NCBI RefSeq assembly: GCF_014651935.1
Contig: NZ_BMXV01000005.1
Location: 248,001-312,000, forward strand
Length of the DNA stretch: 64,000 bases
Direction of reading: 5' to 3'
DNA from: Marinobacter zhanjiangensis
Lineage (GTDB): Bacteria > Pseudomonadota > Gammaproteobacteria > Pseudomonadales > Oleiphilaceae
Shown: in pieces, positions 35,211 through 44,590 of the stretch
Layout: each line of letters opens with the position of its first letter
How positions within the stretch are numbered: position 1 is the first letter of the stretch
Program-made: the position numbers and the translations under genes
Notes under the pieces: generated by a model
What the model saw: only the letters and a program-made list of their open reading frames with translations
Databases searched by the model: none
What the model was told of the DNA's origin: nothing

Positions 35211-36156
35211 AGGCGTATTTGCAGTAGTAGGGATGCCATATAGCGGGTCGACCCTGTTGAGCTTTATTGTTGGCTCGAACCCAAAAGTTTATAACGGCGC
35301 GGACCTGCATTATCTGAATCCAAGGAAGAGAGGCATGTGCTCTTTACATAAAGAGTCTTGTGATGTATTAACTCAAGAAGCACTTGAGGATATATACTCT
35401 TGCTATCATGACTGCGACGAATGGTACGATTCTATTTCTAACGCTGTCGAGCGGCCATATATATTTGACGCAAGTAAGCAGCTTTCGTTCTTTCAGCAAG
35501 TGCTGCCTAAAACCAATAAACCAATGGTGGTTATAGCCCTGAGTAAGCACCCCATGAGAGCGATTTCATCAGATCTCTTCAATCGATTGTTCGATCGGCA
35601 ATTAAAAATCAAGAATTTAAGCGATATCAAACTATATATTAACGAAAATGAGCAAGAGGTTCGTGGTTTTATTGAGAAAAGAATAGATGCAATATTGCAA
35701 GATGTGGAGGACAGACGTAATCTTTTAGATGATATTTCAACTAAAAGTAATATTTTAAAGATTATCGATGTGAAGTACGAGGATTATATTGAAGTTCCGG
35801 ATCAGGTTATTCCTTCGGTAATGGAGCCGTTTGGTTTGGATTATGATGATTCATTCTTAGACTATCGTAAATTTAACCACCACCCAATCACTGGAAATAT
35901 GGCTCCTATATGGAAGGTCAAGGGAGAAGGGAAGAAAGTGGCCACTGATGGCAAAAATTTCAGAAAAGATTTTTACATGAAAAACGATTCATCAATAGTT
36001 GTAGATAATAAATATAAAGAGCTTCTGTCCGAGAGGAATGTTAGGTGGATTGAATCGCTCCCACGCTATCGAAAACTTATCAAAATTCTCGATTACCAAC
36101 CAATGTTGTCTGAAGGCGTCTGGCAAAAACTCAGGGATTTTCTGGTTAAGGGATGA
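35200..36156 (+). CDS. sulfotransferase family protein
   Basis: This 318-residue protein has an N-terminal 5'-PAPS-binding loop, VGMPYSGSTLLSFIVGSNP, close to the PxSGSTxL signature of Golgi-type and bacterial carbohydrate sulfotransferases. A 3'-phosphate-binding serine region is likely in IALSKHPMRAISS. It overlaps the preceding fusion gene by 11 bases and the following gene by four. It probably transfers sulfate from PAPS to a sugar of the polysaccharide. The exact acceptor is unknown. Confidence 0.75.
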   Translation: MKNKGVFAVVGMPYSGSTLLSFIVGSNPKVYNGADLHYLNPRKRGMCSLHKESCDVLTQEALEDIYSCYHDCDEWYDSISNAVERPYIFDASKQLSFFQQVLPKTNKPMVVIALSKHPMRAISSDLFNRLFDRQLKIKNLSDIKLYINENEQEVRGFIEKRIDAILQDVEDRRNLLDDISTKSNILKIIDVKYEDYIEVPDQVIPSVMEPFGLDYDDSFLDYRKFNHHPITGNMAPIWKVKGEGKKVATDGKNFRKDFYMKNDSSIVVDNKYKELLSERNVRWIESLPRYRKLIKILDYQPMLSEGVWQKLRDFLVKG

Positions 36157-38642
36157 TAGTGTTCTCACGTTTAATTGAAAAACTTCGCAAAGAGCGTACA
36201 CCGGACCGCACCGGTGTTTTTATTACGAATTCAGTGGAAACAAAACCCGCCCTAGATAGAGAAATAGATGAGTATTCTCGCGTTTACGAAAACAAGGTAG
36301 AAAAAATTCTTTCGGGAGCGCAGCTTGCTTGGCTAGACGCTCTTTTCATGCCGGCACCTGGGTTCCCGGAAGTGCCGGTACTTCTTCACAAGGAAGATTT
36401 GCTTTTTCCTAATGGGTCTCTAGATGGAGACGTTGTTGCCTTAAGATTGGACCTATTTTTGTCTGAGCCGACCGAATTTTTAGGAATCATAGAAATAGCT
36501 GGTTTGGAACTGAAGGTAGCGGCGGCGAATGGAAAGGTGCGGATTGAGTGTGCCGGTCAATCTCTCGTACAGGAGATCCTAACTAAAAATGGCCACTTCT
36601 CTTTTTCTGTACTAAAAAACAGCTCGAATGTATTAATCTGGGTAACTGGTAGAAAAAGCTTGGCCCTTAGCTTGAAGCCCAATACTGATCAAAGAGTAGG
36701 GGATTTTTTCCTGTGCAGAAAAGCTGGCGTTCTGGGCTTTGTGGGATTTCAGTGTTGGTCTGAGAATGGCAGCATATTTAGGTTTGGGGACGTGTTTGAG
36801 GAACCTTCTGAAAGCCTTTTGGTGAAGAGCTCTCCGTTTTGGGTAAGACAGTGGGAAGAGCGCGCTCGAAAACTATGGCATCTATCAATAGCGATTCGAA
36901 CGTGTGCTGATATTAATCAGCGAAAGGGTGGCGCCGGATCTGTGCTGCTCTCTAAGAATATGTATTCCATGGTTGTCCTGATATTTTTGGCTACAGGATC
37001 GTTCCCTTTCTGGCGGCCGGCAGAATCCGAGCATCCTCGCCCAATGAACTGGGAGCGTGGGAATTGGGCAAGTGGCTTTTTGTGCGGAGCGTATGGCATA
37101 GCGGTGAGGCTATTAAAAGAGGCCCGACAAACTCATTTAGATCGAACAGCCGTTCTTGGTTCAGCTTTGAATAAGGGAAGCAAATGGTTGGCGACCGAAA
37201 GGGCGGTACCCTTAGCTACCTGTGATTTTCCTCCAGTGGCCCATTGGGCAAAAAGGAGCACAAACCATGGCATTGTTATTCTTGCATCTGCGTTGGTCGG
37301 CCTTAAAGAGGTTAACTCCGTTTTCCCATCACCGAGTTTGGAAGGGCATATCCAGAAGCTGGATGACGAGTTCTGGTTGCTAATCAATGAATCGTTTAAA
37401 GGTGGTCTTTACCTGGAGGGTGTTCGCTACGCGCAGTTCTCGTTACAAGAGGCGGTAGCTTACATCCTCTATGATTACAACTGCACTACGGAGACCTTTC
37501 ATGACTACATCAAGGAAAGGTGTAGTGAGCTTTTCAGAGCTGCGGACTTTCTTATGTCAGCGACATACCCTGGTTCTGAGGTCCCATTGGTTAGCTGGGG
37601 CGACTGCCCGGTTCTCCCTTGGAAGCGATCTGTGCTCAATTTCGTTGATGGCTTAAATAATACAGGTCCAAGTATCAGGAAAAGGGTTTTTAGCGATTAT
37701 CCAAAATGCACACTTTTCCCGAACATAGCTGATGAGATATTAAAAACCGAACCACTAACGTTACCTACGCAAATGATTGTCGCCTGCTCGGCGAAAAATC
37801 GAGATATGAGTTCCAGTTCCGTCTATAGTTTTGGCAACTCGATTGCAAAAATTGAACAGGAGGACTATAAAGGAACTGCTTATGGTTGGCAGCTATATGC
37901 TACCGCGACACCGGTCCATTTGACTCATAACAAAGACCACGACACAGGTAATTTTGTATGGGCTGCAGCCGGCAGATTGCTGGTAGGTGAGAGCGCTGGA
38001 AGAGGGGCTTTATGCCATAGCGTACCTGGAATAAAGGGCCGGATGTTACTTAGCCGGAGGGATGAATACTCATGCTATGGCGCAATCTCTAATGGAGATC
38101 TAGTCGATCGTCACTATAAAGGATCTTTGGACGTTAAGGAGGTTAGTCCCTTCGTAAAAATCATTACTGCTTTGTCTCCTGATGGACTGTTATTTGAGGA
38201 TGGAGTCGCCCAGTTGAAGTCTTTCAGGCGCGACTGGATTGTTATCGGTGAACATAACCCTCTTCTTTTAGTTGTAACCCGTGCACATGTCCCCAGTGCG
38301 AAATGTTATTTGGCGTTCGTTTGCCCTTGGGGCGTCGACGTAGGATTAGAAGGTTGCAATGGACAGCTAGCAAGTGGAGAAGGGGAAATTGAATCGCTTG
38401 TTGCACCCACAGCATTTAAAAAGGTAGCGAAGACAGATCACTGCCAAGCCGAAAGGGTTGTGGAAGACTGGGAAGGCCAAGAAAGAATTTTGAGTGTTGT
38501 GAAGCTCGATAGCTTTTCAGGTTTCCATTGCCACTACATGAAAGGCATTGATGTTAACACGATCTATGTCGAAGGAAATGGGCGGAACGCCAAGATCCTA
38601 ATTCCGGATACGGGCGGTATAATGGTAACGGAATCATTCTGA
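36153..38642 (+). CDS. heparinase II/III-like protein in a biosynthetic operon
   Basis: This 829-residue protein resembles the heparinase II/III and alginate-lyase group (alpha/alpha toroid followed by a beta-sandwich). Supporting motifs are the Asn-His pair in RSTNHGIVILASALVGL and the later HLTHNKDHDTGNFVWAAAGR with the typical H-x-D-x-G-x-F core. A first domain of about 250 residues is not recognised. No signal peptide is seen, so it may act in the cytoplasm or be exported unusually. A polysaccharide lyase, or an epimerase-like enzyme with the same fold, would be unusual in this context. Confidence 0.62.
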   Translation: MIVFSRLIEKLRKERTPDRTGVFITNSVETKPALDREIDEYSRVYENKVEKILSGAQLAWLDALFMPAPGFPEVPVLLHKEDLLFPNGSLDGDVVALRLDLFLSEPTEFLGIIEIAGLELKVAAANGKVRIECAGQSLVQEILTKNGHFSFSVLKNSSNVLIWVTGRKSLALSLKPNTDQRVGDFFLCRKAGVLGFVGFQCWSENGSIFRFGDVFEEPSESLLVKSSPFWVRQWEERARKLWHLSIAIRTCADINQRKGGAGSVLLSKNMYSMVVLIFLATGSFPFWRPAESEHPRPMNWERGNWASGFLCGAYGIAVRLLKEARQTHLDRTAVLGSALNKGSKWLATERAVPLATCDFPPVAHWAKRSTNHGIVILASALVGLKEVNSVFPSPSLEGHIQKLDDEFWLLINESFKGGLYLEGVRYAQFSLQEAVAYILYDYNCTTETFHDYIKERCSELFRAADFLMSATYPGSEVPLVSWGDCPVLPWKRSVLNFVDGLNNTGPSIRKRVFSDYPKCTLFPNIADEILKTEPLTLPTQMIVACSAKNRDMSSSSVYSFGNSIAKIEQEDYKGTAYGWQLYATATPVHLTHNKDHDTGNFVWAAAGRLLVGESAGRGALCHSVPGIKGRMLLSRRDEYSCYGAISNGDLVDRHYKGSLDVKEVSPFVKIITALSPDGLLFEDGVAQLKSFRRDWIVIGEHNPLLLVVTRAHVPSAKCYLAFVCPWGVDVGLEGCNGQLASGEGEIESLVAPTAFKKVAKTDHCQAERVVEDWEGQERILSVVKLDSFSGFHCHYMKGIDVNTIYVEGNGRNAKILIPDTGGIMVTESF

Positions 38643-38643
38643 A

Positions 38644-40098
38644 ATGAAGAATCGCGTTAAATCAGCATTCCTTTTAATTAAAAAGTTCGTAGGCGCTTTC
38701 GCTTACCGCATAGTTTGGAGGCGCTTTTCCCCATTTGGTGTTCTTTCGGTCACAGTTAAGCATAGGCTACACCTTCCTTATTCAAATTTCCCTTGGGCTA
38801 GGTGGAAGGTGTTTGGATACCATGCCGAAATTCATGGCGCTTACTTGTACGTCTCTGAGGATTCTGTCGGTATTAAGTCAAGGGGGACACTCTGTTTTTC
38901 TTGGTTTTTTTATAGCAAAGACTTTGAATACACCGTGGTGCCTTGGGAGGTAGATCACCGTGCCGCTAAATTTAAGAAGTCTGCAAACCATTATACTGTG
39001 CTTGGGTCTTTGGGATCGAACGTATTGTTTACAAATGAACAAAGTCTTTTTATTTCAGAAAGTCGTTTTCAGGGTAAGTGGACAAAGCTTTGTAACCTCC
39101 CATGGAAGCAGAAATATCGTTCTGACCGTAGCCTGTTACTAAACACACCCTCCGGTTGGTTTCTCCGGACTGATGGCGGTGTCGTATGGTCTCTAGATCT
39201 AAAAAAATGGGAGGTGGCTTTAGATTTAGGTGCGAGAGGAATGTTTCAACATCTCGATTTCTGGCATGATGTAAAAACAAATATCACTTACGTTTTTACC
39301 GGAGAATATACAACCGAGTCGGGCAGGCGTCATGGGGTTTACCGTGGCGCATATCGAGGCGAAGAAAGTTTGGGTTGGGAATGTATTTATGAGTTTCGAT
39401 CAAGCGAAGAGGCGCCTCAACCTGGCCAAAACATAGCTGCGGCCCGGCACGTTCATGTCGTGGCAGTTGACCATCATAGCGGTCATCTCTTGGTTTCCAC
39501 CGGGGATGCGGATCATGAATCGGCAATATACATATCTAGAGACCTTGGCCAATCTTTTCAGACATTATTTAGTGGTGATCAAAAATATCGTACGTTGATG
39601 TTAGTTTGCACTGATAGGTACATCTATTGGAATATGGATACTCATCTACAGGATCAGTGTGTATTCCGTGTAAGCAAAGAGAATGTTGAGCAGTTATTTA
39701 GGTCTGATATCCCGCGTAAATTGGAATTGTCTGATGTTGATGTCGTTGCGCGGCTTCCGTTTGGTGCTCAATGGTATGGAATTAAAGTAAAGGACTGGAA
39801 GGGCAAAGAGCAACTTATCATGAGTGCGGGCCCGGAAAGCCAAGTACCCGATACCGGAGAGAAACCGCATCGTGATTGGAACGCTCGTATATTTTGTTTC
39901 GATAAATTGGATAGTACAAATCCAGGCGTCAAGGAAATCGCCCTGTTCCCCCCCACGCCTGGGCTAAGAGGCAAGGATCGTATGTACTGTAGAGTGGATC
40001 CAAGATGTCAGGATGACCAACAGTTAATCTACTTTATGGGTCATAATTCCATTTATGACGGCTGCGTAACCGCGAGATTCAGAAGGATTGGGAATTGA
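38644..40098 (+). CDS. beta-propeller-like protein with Asp-box motifs
   Basis: This 484-residue protein has no recognised family. Segments such as IYISRDLGQSFQTLF (a BNR/Asp-box, SxDxGxxF) and LVSTGDADHESA suggest a sialidase/BNR-type propeller. An N-terminal basic/hydrophobic part may be membrane-associated. It lies one base after the lyase-like gene, so it is cotranscribed. It could bind or process a glycan. It is the last gene before a 540-base gap. Confidence 0.55.
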   Translation: MKNRVKSAFLLIKKFVGAFAYRIVWRRFSPFGVLSVTVKHRLHLPYSNFPWARWKVFGYHAEIHGAYLYVSEDSVGIKSRGTLCFSWFFYSKDFEYTVVPWEVDHRAAKFKKSANHYTVLGSLGSNVLFTNEQSLFISESRFQGKWTKLCNLPWKQKYRSDRSLLLNTPSGWFLRTDGGVVWSLDLKKWEVALDLGARGMFQHLDFWHDVKTNITYVFTGEYTTESGRRHGVYRGAYRGEESLGWECIYEFRSSEEAPQPGQNIAAARHVHVVAVDHHSGHLLVSTGDADHESAIYISRDLGQSFQTLFSGDQKYRTLMLVCTDRYIYWNMDTHLQDQCVFRVSKENVEQLFRSDIPRKLELSDVDVVARLPFGAQWYGIKVKDWKGKEQLIMSAGPESQVPDTGEKPHRDWNARIFCFDKLDSTNPGVKEIALFPPTPGLRGKDRMYCRVDPRCQDDQQLIYFMGHNSIYDGCVTARFRRIGN

Positions 40099-40641
40099 AC
40101 GGTAATGATAAAAGGTATAGGTATAGATAAGATATTGATTAGCTCCGCACGATTTTGGTGCTTGGCGTGATTCTTATCCACTTAGAAGTATCGTCTTTTA
40201 GCGGCGGCTAGGTAAGCGTAGCAGATTTTTGTTTGTGTTATCTGGTCATTTGATTTGGATTCTTGCCAGAAGAAAGCCTACATTTTTCGCTACAACCGTA
40301 CCATTCGCTATGACTAGATGCCTCAATACCTCTTCAAAAGCACGATACGGCTTGGGATTATGCCAACTGTCGGCTCTTACACTACAATAACGAACGGACC
40401 AATATGGTACTTAGTTGGATCGTCCCTCGGCAGAGTTGGATCACCGCGCCCTGAGGCTTGGTTTTGAACCCCCCATAATAAATGGGGGTGCCGTCTCCAA
40501 CGGCTGTCCTGTTTTAAATTGTTTTTGGCTCATAGTTAGCCTAAATTAAACAGATGAGATTTTAATGAAGGGGATGTTTCGAGAGTGGGCATAGTGGTAA
40601 TATATTAAAATTAGATGGCGTTGTTTGTTAACGAGGTTTAG
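40099..40641. other. gene-poor gap in the AT-rich block
   Basis: About 540 bases without an intact gene. It contains the IS remnant at 40323-40454, and a hairpin formed by CCCCC/GGGGG around CATAATAAAT near 40470-40490 that may terminate transcription. A loose GGCGG-AGCGT-like match near 40205 is not an ops site. Confidence 0.55.
40323..40454 (+). pseudogene. C-terminal remnant of an IS3-type transposase
   Basis: The frame ending at 40454 contains HYNNERTNMVLSWIVPRQ. It resembles the YNxERPNMALGGITPxQ ending of IS3-family (DDE) integrase cores. Upstream of it the frame is broken and no catalytic residues are seen. It lies in the junction between two transcribed parts of the locus, so it may mark an old insertion. 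Confidence 0.45.
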
Positions 40642-41373
40642 ATGCAGAAATTTAAAAAAAAGGTAGCCGTTGTCAAGCGATGGGGTGAGGTTGAGCGAAA
40701 CACTCATATATCATTAAAGAATAGATATGCTTTCTTTCAGGTCAGTAAAGCTGCTAGCAGCACAGCAAAGTACTACTTGCAGAAGTACGAATTGTCGACA
40801 ACTCCTTGGCGCCGGAGAGAGCCCATCGTCAACAGTAAGCTGTGTTCTCCGCACCTCTCTCCATTTCAAGTTCCCGAAGACCAGTTGTCTGAGGTGTTCT
40901 TTGGTGACAACTTTAAGCGTGTAACTTTTGTTAGAAATCCATATTCTCGCTTGTTATCTTGCTATCTTCACAGGATTAAGGGTGATGAGAATTCGAATAG
41001 TGCCAAGCTATTAAAAAATGCTATGAATATTAAAACCACAAAGGAAATTGGTTTCAGTGATTTTGTTAGATTCGTTTGTTCACAGTCACCCAAAGATATG
41101 GATTCTCATTGGCGTGTCCAGTATGATGAAACATTAGCAAAGCTCGTATCGTTTGATTTTATAGGAAAACAGGAAACCTTAATGAGCGATATTTCGAGTA
41201 TGATTGCACTTATTTATGGTGTGCAGCCGGAGTTAAATAATGAGAATGCATCTCCGATGCGTACTGGGGCAAAAGAAAAGCTTAGGATATATTATACGGA
41301 GGAATTGCAAATTGCGGTGGCAGAAGCGTATATGAATGACTTTGAATATTTTAACTACAGTTATGATATTTAG
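40642..41373 (+). CDS. sulfotransferase, family 2 (carbohydrate type)
   Basis: This 243-residue protein is recognisable as a Sulfotransfer_2 member. The 5'-PAPS loop is AFFQVSKAASSTAKYYL (residues 30-46), and the 3'-phosphate-binding motif is VTFVRNPYSRLLSCYLH (94-110) with its Arg and Ser. This family contains enzymes sulfating chondroitin, dermatan and HNK-1-type glycans. It is the second sulfotransferase of the locus and is preceded by a non-coding gap, so it may have its own promoter. Strongly AT-rich. Confidence 0.82.
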   Translation: MQKFKKKVAVVKRWGEVERNTHISLKNRYAFFQVSKAASSTAKYYLQKYELSTTPWRRREPIVNSKLCSPHLSPFQVPEDQLSEVFFGDNFKRVTFVRNPYSRLLSCYLHRIKGDENSNSAKLLKNAMNIKTTKEIGFSDFVRFVCSQSPKDMDSHWRVQYDETLAKLVSFDFIGKQETLMSDISSMIALIYGVQPELNNENASPMRTGAKEKLRIYYTEELQIAVAEAYMNDFEYFNYSYDI

Positions 41374-41484
41374 GTTTGAGTGCTACGTTCGAGGTTGAGA
41401 ATCGCTTTTTGATTTTACACTTTTGACTGATTGAAGCTCTGTTGGTATGTGCGCAATTAGCCTGCAGGTGATTAGGGGTAGAAT

Positions 41485-42477
41485 TTGAAAAAATTTATAG
41501 TATGTCGCCGAGTAAGCGGTTTTGGAGATATGTTGTCCCAGTTGTGTCATGCGATAGCGCTTTCCAAAACTACTGGCTTGCCTCTCTATGTTGATTGGCG
41601 GAATATTTTGTATTCTGACAAGAACTCTCCTCATGAGAACTTTTTTGGAAAGTATGTATATTATCGAGACCCCAGTGTTAAACCGGTGGAGGTGCTGTTT
41701 TCGGAGTTTTCAGGCGAAACTGTAGATAGGATTAAGTCGTTTGATTACTGTTCAAATCTGAATAAGGTCCAAGTGCGTGATGTTCTAGAAGGCGATTCGA
41801 CGGTGAACGACCTGGGCATAGAGGGTGAGTGCCTGTTGATAACTCAGCCGATACCATGTCTTCATAAAGAAGAGCTTTATAAATTATTGCGCGACGTTTA
41901 CTTTTCATCTGATATGTACTCGGAAGCCAATAGGGTGCTTGACCTCATTGGTGAGAAATTCATTGCTATTCATTATAGGCACGGTAACGGTGAATTTTCA
42001 GATTTTAAGTCATACAGTGATCATTTTTCCGAAATAGAGAGTTTGCTTAAAATTTATCAAGCAAACATTGAGGATTTGCATCTTCCTATTTATATATCGA
42101 CTGATTCCTTAGAGGCTGATTTGATCTTCAAAGAGGTTTTTGGTAGCTCCGCTAGATTATATTTCTCGGAAAAGCTTGCTCCTCCAAATTCCGGCGCTAT
42201 TCACTACTCTTCATTAGTCAATGGTGAGTCAGGTGGTAATATGTTTGATGTTTTCTTGTCAACGATCACCGATATGCTAGTTATTGCCAACGCTAAGTCA
42301 ATTTATCGTGATTCTCGGAGTTCATTTTCCAACTATTCATGTGCTCTTGCTAGTCAAGTTGAAGTATTCTCCGAGCATCACTATCCGACCAAAAGAAGAA
42401 AAGCCTCAAGGTTGGCCTCTCACAAGATAATCAAAGAGGCGCGTAGGATTGTCGGTAGTAGGAGCGACCGTGGGTGA
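41485..42477 (+). CDS. NodZ-like (GT23) fucosyltransferase
   Basis: This 330-residue protein has the motif IAIHYRHGNGEF (residues 161-172), close to the HxRxGN donor-site signature of NodZ and other alpha-1,6-fucosyltransferases. The N-terminal glycine-rich block VCRRVSGFGDMLSQL is also typical of GT-B enzymes of this group. The donor is probably GDP-L-fucose (or a related GDP-sugar), which fits the gmd and fcl genes just downstream. The start is TTG at 41485 with AGGGG a few bases upstream. Confidence 0.72.
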   Translation: MKKFIVCRRVSGFGDMLSQLCHAIALSKTTGLPLYVDWRNILYSDKNSPHENFFGKYVYYRDPSVKPVEVLFSEFSGETVDRIKSFDYCSNLNKVQVRDVLEGDSTVNDLGIEGECLLITQPIPCLHKEELYKLLRDVYFSSDMYSEANRVLDLIGEKFIAIHYRHGNGEFSDFKSYSDHFSEIESLLKIYQANIEDLHLPIYISTDSLEADLIFKEVFGSSARLYFSEKLAPPNSGAIHYSSLVNGESGGNMFDVFLSTITDMLVIANAKSIYRDSRSSFSNYSCALASQVEVFSEHHYPTKRRKASRLASHKIIKEARRIVGSRSDRG

Positions 42478-42537
42478 GGCTACCAATGTGTTGGTTTTCA
42501 ATAGTATATCTTGTTGGATATTGAGGAGGGGCGATCT

Positions 42538-43653
42538 GTGAGGAAGGCACTTATTACCGGAGTTACTGGGCAGGACGGATCCTACTTGGCCGAGTTTCTC
42601 CTCGAGAAAGGCTATGAAGTACATGGCATTAAGCGTCGGGGCTCCCTCTTTAACACCCAACGAATCGATCATATTTACGAGGATCCGCATGTTGATGACC
42701 AACGTTTTGTGCTTCATTATGGTGATCTCTCTGACGCCACCAATTTGATTCGTATTATTCAGGAAGTGCAGCCGGATGAGGTTTATAATCTTGCCGCCCA
42801 GTCCCATGTTGCAGTTTCTTTCGAATCACCCGAATATACAGCCGATGTCGACGCCGTTGGCGCGTTACGCTTGTTGGAGGCAATTCGGATTGCTGGATTA
42901 GAGAGGAAAACGCGATTTTATCAGGCGTCGAGTTCTGAGTTATACGGCCTAGTTCAGGCGATTCCACAGGATGAGAAAACGCCTTTTTACCCGCGGTCGC
43001 CTTATGCTGTTGCTAAGTTGTATGCGTATTGGATTACCGTCAACTATCGAGAGTCATATGGTATGTTTGCCTGTAACGGAATTCTTTTTAATCATGAATC
43101 ACCTCGTCGAGGCGAGACCTTTGTGACAAGAAAAATAACTAGAGGTCTCGCCAACATTGCACAGGGTTTGGAATGCTGTCTTTACATAGGTAATCTGAAC
43201 GCTCTCAGAGACTGGGGACACGCTAAGGATTATGTCCGTATGCAGTGGATGATGCTTCAACAAGATACTCCGGAAGATTATGTTATCGCGACGGGCCAGC
43301 AATATTCGGTGCGTCAATTCATTGAATGGTCAGCCCACGAATTGGGTATTACATTGAAGTTTGAAGGACAAGGGGTCGAGGAAGTAGCGATTGTAAATAC
43401 AGTGGAAGGTGATAAAGCCCCCGCGGTCAGCGTGGGAGATGTGGTTATACGAGTTGACTCACGTTACTTTCGCCCCGCAGAAGTGGAGACCTTGCTGGGT
43501 GATCCTTCTAAGGCCAACAACGAGCTCGGCTGGGAGCCGGAGATTACCGTACAGGAAATGTGCGCCGAGATGGTAGCTCACGATCTTGATCAGGCTAAAC
43601 GTCACGCCCTGCTGAAAGCCCATGGGCACCACGTTTCGGTATCGACGGAGTGA
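42538..43653 (+). CDS. gmd: GDP-mannose 4,6-dehydratase
   Basis: Gmd (371 residues) makes GDP-4-keto-6-deoxy-D-mannose. The NADP motif is [20 protein letters not shown], and the catalytic YxxxK is in [14 protein letters not shown]. The [17 protein letters not shown] block and the [20 protein letters not shown] signature are present. The GTG at 42538 follows GAGGAGGGG, which decides the start over the ATG at 42511. It is the entry point to both GDP-fucose and GDP-colitose and feeds the next two genes. Confidence 0.97.
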   Translation: MRKALITGVTGQDGSYLAEFLLEKGYEVHGIKRRGSLFNTQRIDHIYEDPHVDDQRFVLHYGDLSDATNLIRIIQEVQPDEVYNLAAQSHVAVSFESPEYTADVDAVGALRLLEAIRIAGLERKTRFYQASSSELYGLVQAIPQDEKTPFYPRSPYAVAKLYAYWITVNYRESYGMFACNGILFNHESPRRGETFVTRKITRGLANIAQGLECCLYIGNLNALRDWGHAKDYVRMQWMMLQQDTPEDYVIATGQQYSVRQFIEWSAHELGITLKFEGQGVEEVAIVNTVEGDKAPAVSVGDVVIRVDSRYFRPAEVETLLGDPSKANNELGWEPEITVQEMCAEMVAHDLDQAKRHALLKAHGHHVSVSTE

Positions 43654-43660
43654 GGCTGGT

Positions 43661-44590
43661 ATGCGTATTTTTTTGACCGGTGGTTCGGGCATGGTGGGCC
43701 AAAATCTGCAAGCGCACTCGTATGCGCGTGAGTGCGAAGTGCTGGCCCCGAGCAGCCGGGAACTTGATCTCACCGACCAGCAAGCCGTTTTGGCCTATAT
43801 CCAGGATAACCGGCCGGATGTAGTAATACACGCCGCGGGCCAGGTTGGTGGTATTCAGGCCAATATGGCTGATCCGGTGGGGTTTTTGGTCAACAATTCG
43901 CTGATGGGGCTGCATGTTATCAATTCGGCCTGCCAGGCCGGCGTCAGACACTGTGTGAATCTTGCTAGCTCTTGCATGTACCCTCGGAGTGCGCCGAACC
44001 CGCTTAAAGAAGAACAAATTCTAACCGGGGAACTAGAGCCCACTAATGAAGGTTATGCGTTAGCCAAAATCACTGCAACCCGATTGTGCCAGTACATCAA
44101 CCGTATGCACGACGAGGTTCAGTATCTGACATTGATCCCCTGCAATCTCTATGGTCACCATGACAGCTTCGACCCGGCTCATTCCCACATGATTCCGGCT
44201 GTGATCCGCAAGATTCATGAGGCGCGCGAGCAGGGCGCCGAAACGGTGGAGATCTGGGGCGATGGCGAGGCCCGTCGGGAGTTCATGTACGCCGAAGACC
44301 TGGCAGACTGTGTGTTTGAGGTGATTGCTCAGGTAAAAGCAGGCGAGCCTGTGCCGGACCTGATGAATGTGGGGTTGGGTACCGATTACTCCATCAATGA
44401 ATATTACCAGGCGATTGCCGGTGTGGTCGGGTATATGGGACGCTTTGAACACGACCTGTCAAAGCCGGTGGGTATGCGCCAGAAGCTGATTGACAGCAGC
44501 CGGGTAAACGCCTTGGGCTGGCATGCCAAAACACCGCTCGATGATGGCATTGCCAAGACCTACCAGTTTTTTTTAGAGGAAGCAAAATGA
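43661..44590 (+). CDS. fcl: GDP-L-fucose synthase or GDP-L-colitose synthase (Fcl/ColC type)
   Basis: This SDR enzyme of 309 residues does C3/C5 epimerisation and C4 reduction of GDP-4-keto sugars. The NADP motif is LTGGSGMVGQNL. The catalytic set is complete: the cysteine in ASSCMYP, YxxxK in GYALAKI and the histidine in HSHMIPAV. The ATG at 43661 follows GGAGTGAGG. The same fold serves GDP-fucose synthase and the ColC epimerase/reductase of GDP-colitose. Because a ColD-like gene follows, both are possible. Confidence 0.88.
   Translation: MRIFLTGGSGMVGQNLQAHSYARECEVLAPSSRELDLTDQQAVLAYIQDNRPDVVIHAAGQVGGIQANMADPVGFLVNNSLMGLHVINSACQAGVRHCVNLASSCMYPRSAPNPLKEEQILTGELEPTNEGYALAKITATRLCQYINRMHDEVQYLTLIPCNLYGHHDSFDPAHSHMIPAVIRKIHEAREQGAETVEIWGDGEARREFMYAEDLADCVFEVIAQVKAGEPVPDLMNVGLGTDYSINEYYQAIAGVVGYMGRFEHDLSKPVGMRQKLIDSSRVNALGWHAKTPLDDGIAKTYQFFLEEAK

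Noticed and set aside
40205..40222. GGCGGCTAGGTAAGCGT as a second ops element
   Set aside because: The spacing and core differ from GGCGGTAGCGTG, so it is not a credible ops site.
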